A DNA stretch of 64,000 nucleotides from Golubevia sp. BC0850 (Eukaryota; Basidiomycota; Exobasidiomycetes; Golubeviales; Golubeviaceae), in contig JAAVVG010000010.1 in the NCBI GenBank assembly GCA_012976225.1, positions 868,001 through 932,000 on the forward strand. Direction: 5' to 3'. The translations under genes and the position numbers were made by a program. Of the stretch, positions 45,574 to 56,914 are shown piece by piece. Under the pieces are notes generated by a model. It was not told where the DNA came from and made no database searches. It saw only the letters and a program-made list of their open reading frames with translations. Numbering within the stretch: position 1 is the first letter of the stretch; every line of letters begins with the position of its first letter.

Positions 45574-46291
45574 GAAGAGAGTCCCATCCCATTCAATTGT
45601 ATTGATTAGACACTCTTCGAAAACATCAATCCTTTTCCGACTGGAGCTTGTTTCGAGAAAGTTCAATTTTGTTTTGAAGGCCGTTCGGTAATCAAAAGAT
45701 GACTCTTCCTTCTCCCCACCTTGTGAAAATGTGAAGTTCTCTTAGGTGTTGCCTCGATTGAAGAGGAAGTCCAAAGAGAGGCTGAAAGCCATAAGCCACG
45801 CGACACCGAACTCGAAACATGCAAGACTGTATCAAGTCGTACCAGAAGGTTGAGAGGTTCAGCGAATCTTATCTCGTCGACCGTCAGGTCAGGAACGATG
45901 AAGCTAAAGACTACGCGAGGGATCGGTTTCAGTCGGAGAAGCTCTGGAAACTGAGTGAGGAGCTGATTGGAGAAAGGTTTGAGTGGTGAAGAGAAAGATT
46001 GCAAGGCAAAGAAAAGAAAAGGAGAGATCGATGTTCGAAGAAATGCTGAATGTCAGAAAATCTTGAGCCAGAGTAGATCAGAAGGAAGTAGCGGGAGAAC
46101 ATAAATGATAGTGGACATGAGCTGGTGAAAAGGAGAAGAGAAAATGGTGATCGACGTGGTAGTGACAGAAATGGGCCTCGTTATCTTGAGATCTATTCTG
46201 CTCTTTGGCTTGATCTAATCATCTCGACATAACTTTATCTTTTGATGATGAATTCTGCCTTTCCCCTTGATAAATCGAACATCTCTCTCTC
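45574..46291. other. intergenic, convergent 3' regions
   Basis: This gap lies between the stop of the rightward fusion gene and the end of the leftward decayed F-box gene. Open frames here have no recognisable content. Confidence 0.45.
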
Positions 46292-48064
46292 TCACCATTC
46301 TGTCACTCTAAAGTGTCTCTCCATTAAAAGTGCCGCTTTGGCTTTCCATCTATCATCCTCCCATTCTTCCCCCGGTTCTTCTTCATGATCATCCGAATAG
46401 TAATGATGCATTCTTGGTTCCGTCTCAGGAAGCTTTGGTGATCTCTCTAGGAAGAAGTTCTTTGTCTTCTCGTTCACTTCTAGATTGATGAGTTTCGGAT
46501 AGAAACCAAATCCTGAGAACCATTCGGCAGATGCTACGTCCCATTCGTCTTGGCTGAGTTTTCCAAGTTAAATAAGATGAAATTTGATGAGATGTTTGGG
46601 AAAGTTGGTCCTTCGCCATCTTGACAAAAATATTCGAGTGAGTTGAGACTTGATTTGTAGCGTTTCATGAGATTAAATAGGCAATCGAATCCGAATTGAG
46701 CTCTGGACTGAAACTCGCCATAGGAACTGGTACAGATAGAGAGTTCGTTGAGTACCGGAGAGTCTATGGTGGAGAATATGTCGTAGAATGATGAAGACAT
46801 CGAAACGAGTTTCAGCGTCTTGAGTTCCGGAAATGGTTGGTCATGAAGTTGGATCTTCGATGATGATTCGATTGAGGAAAGATGGTCCGATCTGATTCTT
46901 TTAAGAATCTTACGAGAACTAATGAGGAAGTTGAAGATTGAGTCGTGACGGACTATGTTTGACCCATGCATCTTGTTGTTTTCATCCCTGAAATCTAGCT
47001 CCACCAAAACGTTCCCCATCCAGCCTTCCACTAGATTCCAAGGAAGATGATAGCCCTGTACACCAATATAAAGCCGTTTCAGTCCCTTTGCCAGAACTAA
47101 ATCCTCTGGGATCTTGAGCTCCTTCGATTCTGAAAGTACTACTCCTTCGTGTTCCAACTCCTCGTCCGTGAAATCATGGTAAGCCTGGAAGCCCTCCTGG
47201 CGATTGAGGTTCAGAATGAGTGATGTGAGATTGGGCAACTAACAGTGAAGTCTCAAAGGTCACTTTCGACCATCTCTGTAAGAAACCGGAGGTCTAGAAC
47301 TTGAAGTGTAAACCTAGACTGGGGGAGAGGGAGGTTCTTCCATACTTCCAGATCTCCACTGCTACTCCATTCAGGATATTGGAATTGATTCAAAACCCCC
47401 TCCCACGAAGGCCCTCGCCTTTTCTACTAGATCTATGAGAAGCTTGGTGTTACGTCCCCAAAATGAGTGTAAAGGACTGCTTGATATCTCGAAATGCTTT
47501 TACCCATAAAGATCTTCACCAGCTTTTAAACTAATCAGAAACAGGACCTCTCATCCGAACTCTCTCCAATCTAGGAAAGCGGTGGAAGCTAGAGCTGAAC
47601 CATAGAGCTGATTCGATTAAGTCGTTTCCTTCCAATCCATCGTCTATGAAGGTGTGGAGCTCTCTGAGGCTGTTGCTTGATTGAAGAAGTGCTGCAATAA
47701 GCGAATCAAAGCCCAAGGAATCAGACTTCTTGATCTTGCGCTCAATCCAGAAAGTTGATATGTTTAGTGACACCTTGATGAGTGAGTGGTCGGATAGAGA
47801 GCTCAGTCATCTGAAGTGTTTCAGGACTCGATCCATTTCACTTGCCAATCCCATCTGAGATAAATCGACCTCCGTGTGAAGAGTTGGATTTGAATGGATA
47901 GATTCTTTCCAAGTTCTGCAGATTGCACTTAAAGTTGCGATCCCTTGAGGTCGAAGGAAGGAGATAAGCTGGGAGAACATCTCTGGAGATAGTGCTACGA
48001 TTGGATCCTTCAGAGGAGGAGAGATGGATGCAACCTTACCTTCAGTTTCGTTACTGATCTTCAT
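46292..48064 (-). pseudogene. decayed F-box/LRR gene, inverted paralogue of 53692-55427
   Basis: The ATG at 48064 opens an F-box protein (ALSPEMFSQLISFLRPQG, then AICRTWKESIHSNPTLHT). After DRVLKHFR an in-frame TGA at about 47805 interrupts text that continues in the same frame (SLIKVSLNISTFW). By eye the paralogue has Arg at this column, so CGA to TGA is plausible. The middle (about 47240-47530) holds further stops and frame changes. From 47238, LRR text (PNLTSLILNLN, GLKRLYIGVQGYHLPW, FPELKTLKLVSM) runs to 46534. Then a one-base shift moves the frame to DEWDVASAEWFSG... with an acidic tail ending at 46292. At least three or four breaks are visible. A few could be unrecognised introns, but the in-frame TGA sits inside conserved text. 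Confidence 0.65.
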
Positions 48065-49067
48065 CACGAATTGAAGAGGTAAGAGGTTGAGAGTGAAGAA
48101 GAGGCGAGAGAAGGATTCGCTCTGAGGTCGGAATATCTTCGATGAAAGAACACCAAGAGAAAAGGAGAATATCTGTTTTAGTTGCCGGATGGGTGATGGA
48201 ACTGAGAGTAAGATCTACCCAATACGAGAGAGTTTCAGTTGGATTAGAAGTTGAATCGTAATGATTAGAAGAGGATGAGATGGTCAGGAAGGAAGAAAAA
48301 AGAAGGTCTGAGTTTTCGCTGAGCTACTTTTATAGGTGCTACGCGCCAATCTCGGATCCCTTCACACATGAGCTCATCCAACTCTCTCAGGTTGAGAACA
48401 GGAAAACCAATAATCAGTCGATCTTACTTTTCAAAGCGATCGAGCTTGGACTTTTATTCAAGAACTCTCTATAAGGTCAGTGAGATTGCGGGACAGTCAT
48501 TTCCACAGGTTTATTCTTCTTTACCTTCATCAGTCTCGTCAATCTGGGATACTAGTGATGTTAGTATCTCGAATTGAGTGACTAGCTGTCTATCACTGTT
48601 GAACTTAGAATATGAGTCAAAGTGATGTGGATGAGGATCTGCTACCTGACCTTCGCAAAAGAAAAATGCATGTTCATGCGGGGCTTGCCTCCATTTCAGT
48701 TGTTTTCTCCCTCAGATCTGGCTTCTAAATGCTTTGTCTTCATGAAACAGAATGAATACTTCTTCCGTTCGTCACTTTGCCTGGAAATGGTTTCCTCCAT
48801 CTCTGTCCAGACGTCAGTGACTTGCCGTTTCTCATCAAATGGACTATCATGTCGTCTCGCATGTAGAGTCGAAAAATGTTGATGGAAAGTCTGATCCGTT
48901 TCAGCTTTAAGAGTAAAGGTAGCAAGCCAGAACAGGTCCCTTTAACGACTCCTTCTACTCCCCTTCAGCCGAATCTATGTGAGGTCTCTGATCTCAATCG
49001 GAAGCCGGGAGCTGTAAAAGGTATGCCAGAGGAGAAGGTGAATCGATGACAATTAGTGTAAGGGAAT
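48065..49067. other. intergenic, about 1 kb, no gene seen
   Basis: This region is upstream of the decayed F-box gene and downstream of the SDR. Open frames at 48280-48474 and 48622-48882 show no recognisable domain. Nothing else is supported. Confidence 0.4.
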
Positions 49068-51165
49068 TCACTCCGTCGTGCTTCGCCCTGGTTTCTGTGG
49101 ACTCACTTTCTGCAGAGCACCGCCATCGATCCTCATAGTAGCTCCATTGGCGAAGAGACTGGATTTGCCACAAAGATAGAGGACAGTCGCTGCGTGTCTG
49201 TGGGTTGAAAGTGGAGAGTCGCGAGAAGAGAGAAAGAGGTGGGGGAGAGAGGTCACGAGAAGAGGCGACATCAGACTTAACATAATGGACGTGAACTATG
49301 ACTAGAGATTACTGGTCAAATCGACAAAGGTTAAGACTCACTCATGAGGTAAACCAGCTCTTCCAATTGGAATGTCCGCCCCGTTAGTTCCTTCCAATGA
49401 AGAATGTCCAGTCGTTGAGTCGATCGTTCCGGGTGAAGTCAGTTCAGACGGATAGAGACCTAAGAGAAAAAGAGGGCAAGGGCGACGAGTTGGCAAAGCG
49501 AAGCTTTTTCAGATTGAACTCTAACTCCTTTTGATGTCGAGGCTAAGTTCAAAAGAGTCAAGCTCGAGTGAGAAAACCTACCAGGTTCGATAGTATTGCA
49601 TCTAATTCCAGAATCGACCAACATTGTAGAAAGCATCTGTCCCCAGTGAGAAGCTGCTGTCTATTTAATTTCCGATCGTCAAGAGCGGGACATCCGATTA
49701 TCAAATTCACGAATCAAGGGAAGAGAATGATAAGAAAGTAAGAAAAAGGATATGGTCAGTCTCAACCCCCCCCCAAGCCTCTCCAAGCTTTTCGCTCTGA
49801 TCAGTCGAAAGCGATCAGATAACGGGAAATCAAAAGTTACTAACCTTGCTCAAGTTATACAAAGCATTCACGATCGGTAACTTAGACCAAGCGGCATTAC
49901 TAGAAATGACGATGACCTGTGGAATATATGGAAGTTCGTTTGGGATTTGATTGGACTTTCGATATTCAGCTGCTTTTCTGAGGAGTGGAAGGAAAACCGT
50001 TGAAGTGAAGTAGAGCCCTAGAGTGTTTACTGCGAAAGGAGAAAAGAGGTTGAAAGGAAGAGAAGTAGAGGTGGAAGGGAGGCAGTCAAGAGAAGGGTAT
50101 GGAGAAAAATGGGTGGCAAGAGGTGAGATTGAAAAGTCAAGGGAGAGAAAGAAAATGAAGGCAAATAAGCAGAGGACCAACCTTGGAAGCTGAATGATTT
50201 CAACAGACAAGGTAGAAGGAAAAAGAGGAGGGAAATAGGCCATCATCAGAATCTGTTTCAGCGGGGCTCTCATTATACAATCAGTCTGATCGATGTTTGG
50301 CTTCCAATTTCACTCATGTGACTTTGACCAATCGATATTCTGAGGATAGTTCCAAGACCCACATCTCAGCAGCTTCTTCTTCGGTATAAGAATCCAGTTC
50401 CTTTTGCATCTGCGCAAAGTTGGTCGTGTCGAATCCTGAAATTCCGTAACTTTCCTGTTTTGAGATACCAAAATTAGACGTTTGAGAAATGATTGATTTG
50501 AGAATTCGACTTTGGTTGTAAGAAGGGAGACTTGCTTCGAGTTCACGAACTGAAGGGACCGAGGGCATTAAGAAGACGGAGGTTCTGGAAGAGCAAAACT
50601 TACAAGTAATCTGCCTCCGATACCTTTCGGACAGTAGGTCGGACAAAATGGAAAGCGATTGAAACAGAAGAATTCAGGGTCGATTGGGAGTCAGAAGACT
50701 GGTTCTCGAAGGCGTCTTGAACGAACGAACGCATGAGCTTGACTGGCTCCTCCCCTTCTACTTACCTGTGTTACAGATAAGAATGTCTATTCCTTTCTCT
50801 CCTCGTTGAGAATCGATTGATTTGACTGCGCTAGCCAACGATGCCTTCGAGGTAACGTCCACTGGAGGAAACGTCGTTGTCGTGTCAGAGAGAATCGAGT
50901 TGATTGGACAAAGGCTTCTTCTCTATAGACGAGAGGTCTTACCTGGACAAGGGAGTAGCTTTCCCATTCCTTCTTTCTTGGTTTTGTCGAATTGATTTGC
51001 AGCCTTTCGGAGAACGTCTCCTCTTCTTCCCGAGATGTAAACGTCGGCTCCATTCTGAGCTAAAGCTTGAGCTGCGTAAAGACCTAAACCAGTTCCACCA
51101 CCAGTGATAACGGCTGTTAATCCGCGAACATTGAAAAGTGAGTGTGAAGCGAAATCAGTAGTCAT
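49068..51165 (-). CDS. short-chain dehydrogenase/reductase, substrate unknown
   Basis: The ATG at 51165 starts an SDR: VITGGGTGLGLYAAQALA is the cofactor-binding TGxxxGxG. Exons with good signals are 51165-50943, 50861-50766, 50623-50604, 50029-49845, 49660-49582, 49459-49342 and 49197-49068. VNTLGLYFTSTVFLPLL precedes VIVISSNAAW and the catalytic LYNLSK (Tyr-x-x-x-Lys). ASHWGQMLSTMLVDSGIRCN and LFANGATMRIDGG end the fold. The text between 50604 and 50029 (FGISKQESYG, DSYTEEEAAEMW) looks coding, but I could not find a donor whose phase fits the next exon, so one exon is unresolved or damaged. The usual NNAG reads CNTG. Related sequences are often labelled rhamnolipid-type 3-oxoacyl reductases; the substrate is not predictable. 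It is head-to-head with the DsbA-like gene. Confidence 0.7.
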
Positions 51166-51244
51166 TGCTGTGGTGTGGAAGAAGAAGTTTGGCGGAGATA
51201 AGGATCTTCTTCTTCTTGACACACACCACTTCACTTTCTCAAGA
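51166..51244. promoter_or_regulatory. 79-base divergent promoter with imperfect inverted repeat
   Basis: The start codons of the SDR (leftward) and the DsbA-like gene (rightward) are 79 bases apart. The left arm 51170-51187 (GTGGTGTGGAAGAAGAAG) and the right arm 51206-51229 (CTTCTTCTTCTTGAC...CACCAC) are imperfect reverse complements around a short GC-containing centre. A symmetric site for a shared regulator is possible. Confidence 0.45.
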
Positions 51245-52869
51245 ATGGCTTCACTTCAACCACTTTCCATTTTAGTAACTTCTGATACGATTTGTCCTTT
51301 CTGTTTCATTGGTCTAAGGAAATTGGAATCTGCCATCTCTTCATCTCCTTTAACGAATCCAACTTCATCTTCAAGAATCTTCGATGTTCAAATTCAGTTC
51401 AAACCTTTCCAATTGGATCCAACTTTACCTCAAGATAAAGCTTTGAGCAAAAAAGAAAGCTACTACAAAAAGTTCGGAAAGACTAGATTCGATAGTATGG
51501 AACAAATGATGATCGGCAGAGGTAAAGAAGTCGGTATCAACTTGTGAGTGCAACAGATATCACAGAAAGATATCACAGAAAGAGAGACTTGCTCCGACTA
51601 GAGGTGTAGATAGCTACTTTGGGATCTGAGGAAGACTGGCTCGAAGTTGAGAGGATATTGGTCTGAGATGGTCTGAGAGGTGATGGTTTTTGGAGAACTT
51701 TATTGGATAACTCTGTCTTGGACTGGTCTCTCCTCCGCACTCTGAATGACCCCTTCGATCAGTCTTCAAGCTGAAATCAGTACATTTCAAGACCTGGTTG
51801 GTCTTTACTGATGAAGGAAGTAGTATGTGATTATAAGACGACTCTCCAGATCCCCTTAAATCCGAGGTGGGTTTGCTGTCGTATCATCCCTTTACATCTT
51901 CCAAGAAGATGCTTCGGCAGATGTTCAGTCTACCATAGCTTTGGACGTCATTGCCAGCTATCTGGTAGGAGGAGAACGATCGAACCACGAGCCAAGGAGC
52001 TGCCAATGAAGGCAATCTCTTTGAGCTCGCAATGGGAAGTCATGTTTTCACAAACAATACTTCCCAAGGCCATCGCTCTGGAGCTACAAGAAGTCGGAAC
52101 GAGAAGTCCACCTAACAGTCTCCGATGACTCCTTCGTCAAAGAGGAGCAAAAGGGAAGATGAGCACTCCGAGCTTCTCAAGATCCGAGAGCTCTCTTCCT
52201 TCTGGGGTCTGAGTCCTCGAAACTTTCCAAACGAAATCCTTTCTGATTCTATCACGCCACCAAAAATGGTTTGAGGACATCAGAAGGGGAGGTTTGTGAC
52301 AGTCTTCTCTTCTCAGACTTTCACCTTGCCTTCGGAGTCTCTCCACGTCTTGTTCGCTTCTCTTGCCTAAATTCTAACACCTTCCATGCTGCGATCTTCC
52401 TCCTTTTTCTCTCAGTGACTACAACGGACCAATCCGTTCAACAGTTCTATCCCACCGACTCCTAAATAAAGCCTTCAAAGTAGGTGGATATTCTCTTCAA
52501 CATTCCCTCCTTTCAGTCCTTTTCCCATTCTACTTCGAACAACAAGGAGATCCTGGCTCTCCTTCAGACCTATCAGCTCTAGCTGTCAAAGCCAAAGTCT
52601 TCTCTTCACAAGAAGAAGCTGATCAATTTATAGAATCAAAAGACGGTTTAGATGAGGTTATGAAGGAATTTGAAGAAGCTAGAGTAAAGGGAATCACTGG
52701 AGTACCTCATTTTGAAATTATGACGAAGATGAATGGAGGGGAAGGAGAGGGACAGATGTTGAAAGCTGAAATTCCTGGAGCTCAGGAATCGGAAACTTTT
52801 TTGAGTGTTTTTAAGCAGATTGGAGAGAGGATTGGGGGGATTAAGGTTGGTAATGGAGGGACTTGTTGA
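51245..52869 (+). CDS. DsbA-family thioredoxin-like oxidoreductase (FrnE type)
   Basis: Two exons, 51245-51543 and 52416-52869, give 250 residues with matched phase. The N-terminus ILVTSDTICPFCFIG has the thioredoxin beta strand and a CPFC active site at residues 17-20. FKPFQLDP follows and, after the intron, FDYNGPIRSTVLSHRLLNKA, FYFEQQGDPGS and GITGVPHFEI with the cis-Pro loop. This is the DsbA-like/FrnE and 2-hydroxychromene-2-carboxylate isomerase superfamily, polyketide-associated in bacteria and mostly uncharacterised in fungi. No signal peptide is seen, so it is probably cytosolic. The intron (872 bases) is about ten times the local norm and contains protein-like fragments. Head-to-head spacing with the SDR suggests co-expression. 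Confidence 0.8.
51544..52415 (+). other. 872-base intron with protein-like debris
   Basis: The intron starts GTGAGT and ends TTTCTCTCAG. Inside, about 51870-51995 reads QEDASADVQSTIALDVIASY followed by LVGGERSNHE in one frame. Further fragments lie in other frames to about 52260 (REVHLTVSDDSFVKEE-like text, then LSPRNFPNEIL). This suggests an inserted, decayed coding fragment of unknown origin. A tandem 13-mer ATATCACAGAAAG occurs twice near the donor. Confidence 0.45.
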
Positions 52870-53691
52870 GAGGGTGGTAAATTGAACATGTGTAGGGGTG
52901 CTGAGGAGGTTGATATGCCGAAGAAGAACACATTTATTTAGCTGTGTGTTTTAGAAGATTGATCTATAAGTAATTTGAGAAATTCGATTGCATGTTAGAT
53001 GATGAGAGGTGAAGCGCTCAAAGAGACAGACATCCTGAGACGACCAAACAATAGCTGAATTGTTTCTTGACGAAAAAAGACTGAAGATGAAGTAGTACGT
53101 ACTATACTAGTACAAGGGAATAGAGCGGATCGCACGGTCGAAGGAACAAAAAGGGAGAAGATAAAATTGAGATGAGAAAAGCACGGCAAGGATTTTACAA
53201 GATACGAGTCTGCAATACGGTTTCAGGTGCTGATGGAAATAGGCGTGATCTGGAGAAAAAAAAATATGGGATGAAAAGGAAGGGAAGCAGGAGGGTCTTT
53301 GACAATCGACGACATCTTGAGAAGAATCGAAGGGGCATAAGGATGACTGAAGCTCAAAGACGAGACAAAGATGAAAAGTCATTAAGGAAGAAGAAGAAAG
53401 TTGACTCGAGAAAATCGTCGGTCTTGCATGTTTTTGACTTTTCAGTTTTCGTGCTCGAAGTTCGAACGAATCTTCACGAATCCTCTTTTCTTTCTTGGCT
53501 ATCTTTGAACTTTTGGCCTCTATTCTGAAGCAGAATACTTGCTCTTCTAGTAGGTCTTATTCTCAGTCCCATCGTTCAACCATTTACTGACCATGTACTC
53601 ATTTCTCTTTTCTTCGCTCTCTTCGCTAAAAATCGGAGCGAGTCCTCTTTTCCTCTTCTTCCACTACAATACCTCTTCTCTTCTCCGGATC
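52870..53691. other. intergenic, no gene seen
   Basis: This AG-rich region lies between the DsbA-like gene and the decayed F-box gene. The open frame at 53172-53528 is lysine/arginine-rich and unconvincing. Confidence 0.4.
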
Positions 53692-55427
53692 ATGATCACC
53701 ATCGAAGATGGAGAAGACAAGAACGCATCCATCTCTGGCCCTCTAAGGGATCCAAGCCTAGCACTGCCTCAAGAGATGTTCTCCCAACTCCTCTCCTTCC
53801 TTTCCCCTCAAGGCATCGCAACTTCAAGTGCAATCTGCAAACAATGGAGAGAATCAATCATCTCAAATCCGACTCTTCACACATAGAACGATCTATCAAG
53901 TTAGGTTTAGAAAGCGAAATGGATCAAGTGATTAATCATCTCATCCGCCAATCTGCTTTAGGACGACTAAACGCCGCTAAGATATCTCTGAACTTGTCAT
54001 GCTTCTGGGAAGATTTCAGGTCCAAGACAGATGGTCCTGATGCGGACTGGTTTTCGACTGGTGTCTTTGGCTTCAAAGGCGCTTAAGACGATAGCGTATT
54101 CATAGATGACAAAAGCACCTCCGAATCTTCCCGCATCATCTTTACTTTCATAGTCGGTATAAAACGATGTTCAAGCTTGAAGAGGACTTACGTGCAGGCT
54201 TCAACTGCTATTAGCTTGAAGGCTGGAGAGGAGACAGAGGGGTCTAAAACCTTGAAGCTCTGCAGGACTCAGTCTGACCTTTGTCAAGAAGAGCCTGAAA
54301 ACACGGCCTGCCTAGTTAATTTCATCGAAAAGGTTATTATCTTGTCTAAGGGGGTTCTTTCTTGCCAACCCTTGGCTATGGGAAGAAGAGGCGGCGGTAG
54401 TGAGACTCAACCTCTTAGAATGGCTCTCTCAATCTATGTCTACTCTAGTAACTTTGGATATGACTTTCCTTCGAGATCGAGTCGGAACTGAGGTCTGGCA
54501 GTTTGCAATCTCCTGTCCCAATCTCGAATCGCTTTCTCTTTGGATGAGATGAGTCCAATCCAGCCAGACGTAGAGGGCAGTGTGGGAGCTAGAGATCCCG
54601 GATGGTTGAGTTTTGGTTAAAGGTCGGAGAAACCTGGAGTTAGTATCAATCGGTTATCATGTTCCGTGGAGCAGGTTCTCTAATTGGATCGGTGGTAGGT
54701 TGGAAGATTTTACTTTCGCCATTCAGCCTCAAGATGGGAATGCCGCTCCACCTCCCCTAGCAATTGTCAGAGGTTTAATTTCGATTATGATCAAGAACAT
54801 AGATATTTTGAAGGTTGTCGTTTTAGATAACATCCCAGGAATGGACGGAGAGACCGAAGACGTCAAAGTAAGCTTCCCAAACTTAGAAGGACTGACTCTT
54901 CTATCTATGGGCCCATCAATCCATAACTACTTCTCGGCGATAGATTCCCCGAAGCTCATCATGATTTAATCATGCTTCGAGGAAAGACGGGAAAGTAGAG
55001 ATATTCAGGGAGGATTCAATTGCGTGACAAGTCTTCTCAGTCGCTATCAATCAAGTTTACTTTTCGCACAATTTACTCATCACAGATTACCCCCACCAGC
55101 AACTCTACCAGATTTAGACCTCAATCTTCTCCAGCTCAAGACATTAAAGTTTAGTCGTCGTGAGGAGATTTTCCCAAGGTGGTTCGCAAAGCTCAACTAC
55201 CCTAGTCTCATCAGCCTTCAGGTTACTGCTAGTGTTGGAAAATAATTTTTTGATATCTCTGCTATTCTTCCAGAACATGGAAGCATGGGAGATGACTCAA
55301 TCTCTTCAGATGAAGAAGATGAAATAGACTATCAGATCTCAGAACTGGACGAGGAAACGGATTCAGACCAAGAGTTGCCTTTAGATGAAGTCGATTTAGC
55401 TTTAGAAAAAGATCAATATGAGAGCTG
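53692..55427 (+). pseudogene. decayed F-box/LRR gene, inverted paralogue of 46292-48064
   Basis: The ATG at 53692 opens DGEDKNASISGPLRD and an F-box (ALPQEMFSQLLSFLSPQG). Over 41 residues it matches the copy at 48 kb at 32 positions by eye. The frame stops at TAG directly after NPTLHT (53884-53886), and the homologous text resumes in another frame (LGLESEMDQVINHLIRQ). Later sections (FLANPWLWEEE, ISCPNLESLSLW, NLELVSIGYHVPWSRF, FPNLEGLTLLSMG, LLSRYQSSLLFAQF) lie in several frames with stops between. The acidic C-terminus (SSDEEDEIDY, LDEETDSDQELP) survives. Breaks number at least five. It was once a full F-box/LRR protein of roughly 550 residues. Confidence 0.7.
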
Positions 55428-56140
55428 ATGGAGCAAGACAGGAAGTGTATTGAACGAGAGTTGAAGCAGAGGAAAGAAAATCTATCGCTGGGAAAAATAC
55501 GGGTTTCAGGAGGTAATACTTTCAGAGCCAACCGCAAGAGGCATTAAATGATTCCTTCTTCTTATCATTATGATTTTCGATCCATTTGTCTAACTCCATT
55601 CAATCGAATTGTTGTCACGTCAAATTGGATAGAACCTACTTTCCAACTTTCATTTCTTCCTGGTTTCACCTCCTCTGCGTCTTTTTTCTTCTCTGAGAAC
55701 CTACTTCCAAGCCGTTGTTCAAACCTTCTTGAGCGATAATACAATGGGGTGCTATCAATTGTGACGAGATATGTCTGTGTGAAGCGAATCTAACCCCTTT
55801 TCGGTAGAAGGAGTCAACTCTCAATATATTGGATCTACTCAGCCTCTATTCAGCTTCATACCTTCTCAATTTCCCGTCCACTCCAACCCCACCCAACTTT
55901 TCGTCAACTCAGATCCAACTCATACCATAGACGAGAAGAAGCCTAGAATGAAAGCTGACACGAACACTCAACCACTTCCTCTTTGCCCTTCGGAAACTCT
56001 CGAAAGCCGACGCGATTGAACAGATGTGGGAAAAGAAAAGGTGAGCTCTTTAACGAATGAATTGGGGGGACAGGCCATAAATCCATCGCGACTGACGCAG
56101 CTTCCTTATCTCCTCGATCAGATACCATGAACTTTTCTTC
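55428..56140. other. intergenic, no gene seen
   Basis: This gap lies between the decayed F-box gene and the small unknown gene. Nothing recognisable is present beyond short open frames. Confidence 0.4.
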
Positions 56141-56563
56141 ATGATCGATACCTGCCAAGCCAACACTATGTTCTCTAAGATCTACAGCCCGAATGTCTTT
56201 GCAGCAGGAAGTAGTCAACAAGGACAGAACAGTTATTCTGTAAGTTCTTCGCTGGTTTCCTTCACCCTCGCTCCCCCTTCTTTCCTCGCTATCTCACACA
56301 AGTCTCTTTTCTTTTTTTCACAGCATCATGCCGATTCAGAGCTAGGAATCGCTATGATCGACAGATACACCCATCACATTCTAGGATTTATGGAAGATGT
56401 AAACAAGACAAGTGAGAAGACTATGAAGGACTTATTCGACTCTATGGATCCCAATGTCATTCACTCAGATCCTGGAACTAGAACTGATTTATTCAAACGA
56501 GATTTAGGAGAGGTTCGATTGACGGATTTCTTTGGAGGTAGGAGTAGAGTGGAATTGAGTTGA
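56141..56563 (+). CDS. small conserved-looking protein, function unknown
   Basis: Two exons, 56141-56239 and 56324-56563, joined in phase 0 with a GTAAGT donor and a TTTTTTTCACAG acceptor, give 112 residues. The second exon forms two likely helices (GIAMIDRYTHHILGFMEDV, KTMKDLFDSMDP) and a compact C-terminal motif (GEVRLTDFFGG). There are no membrane segments and no cysteine pattern. A terminal TDFFG-type motif hints at a subunit of a larger complex, but I do not recognise the family. The clean intron and even residue composition favour a real gene. Confidence 0.6.
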   Translation: MIDTCQANTMFSKIYSPNVFAAGSSQQGQNSYSVSSSLVSFTLAPPSFLAISHKSLFFFSQHHADSELGIAMIDRYTHHILGFMEDVNKTSEKTMKDLFDSMDPNVIHSDPGTRTDLFKRDLGEVRLTDFFGGRSRVELS

Positions 56564-56914
56564 ATTTTTCCGTAAGGTGTTTTAGGACTTGCTTTTGTAT
56601 ATTATCGATGACAACCAAATCATGTTACTGGTCTGTGATTGATTAGGATTGGTTTGGAAAGGGGATCAAGGAGAAGAGGCGAAAGATTGAGGGTGCAGTT
56701 GAAGTGAAGTGGAGATGACAGACCTGCAGTCGGAAACAACAAGAGGGAAAGATTAACAATGAGAAAAAATCTTTATCAGTCGTTGCCAGTTCTGATTTCA
56801 TCCTGACGATCAACGAAGCTCCCTCAAGCCTCACCTATCAAGCGAATTTCCTGTTCCATTCCGCTGCCAGCTTCTCCGCAACTTCTTTCTCTTGAAGCAC
56901 TTGAGCCAAAGAGT
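56564..56914. other. intergenic, convergent 3' regions
   Basis: This gap lies between the small rightward gene and the leftward LRR-like fragment. In another frame of the leftward strand, text near 56840-56935 (SLAQVLQEKEVAEKLAAEWN) looks helical and may be a lost 3' part of the LRR-like gene. Confidence 0.35.
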
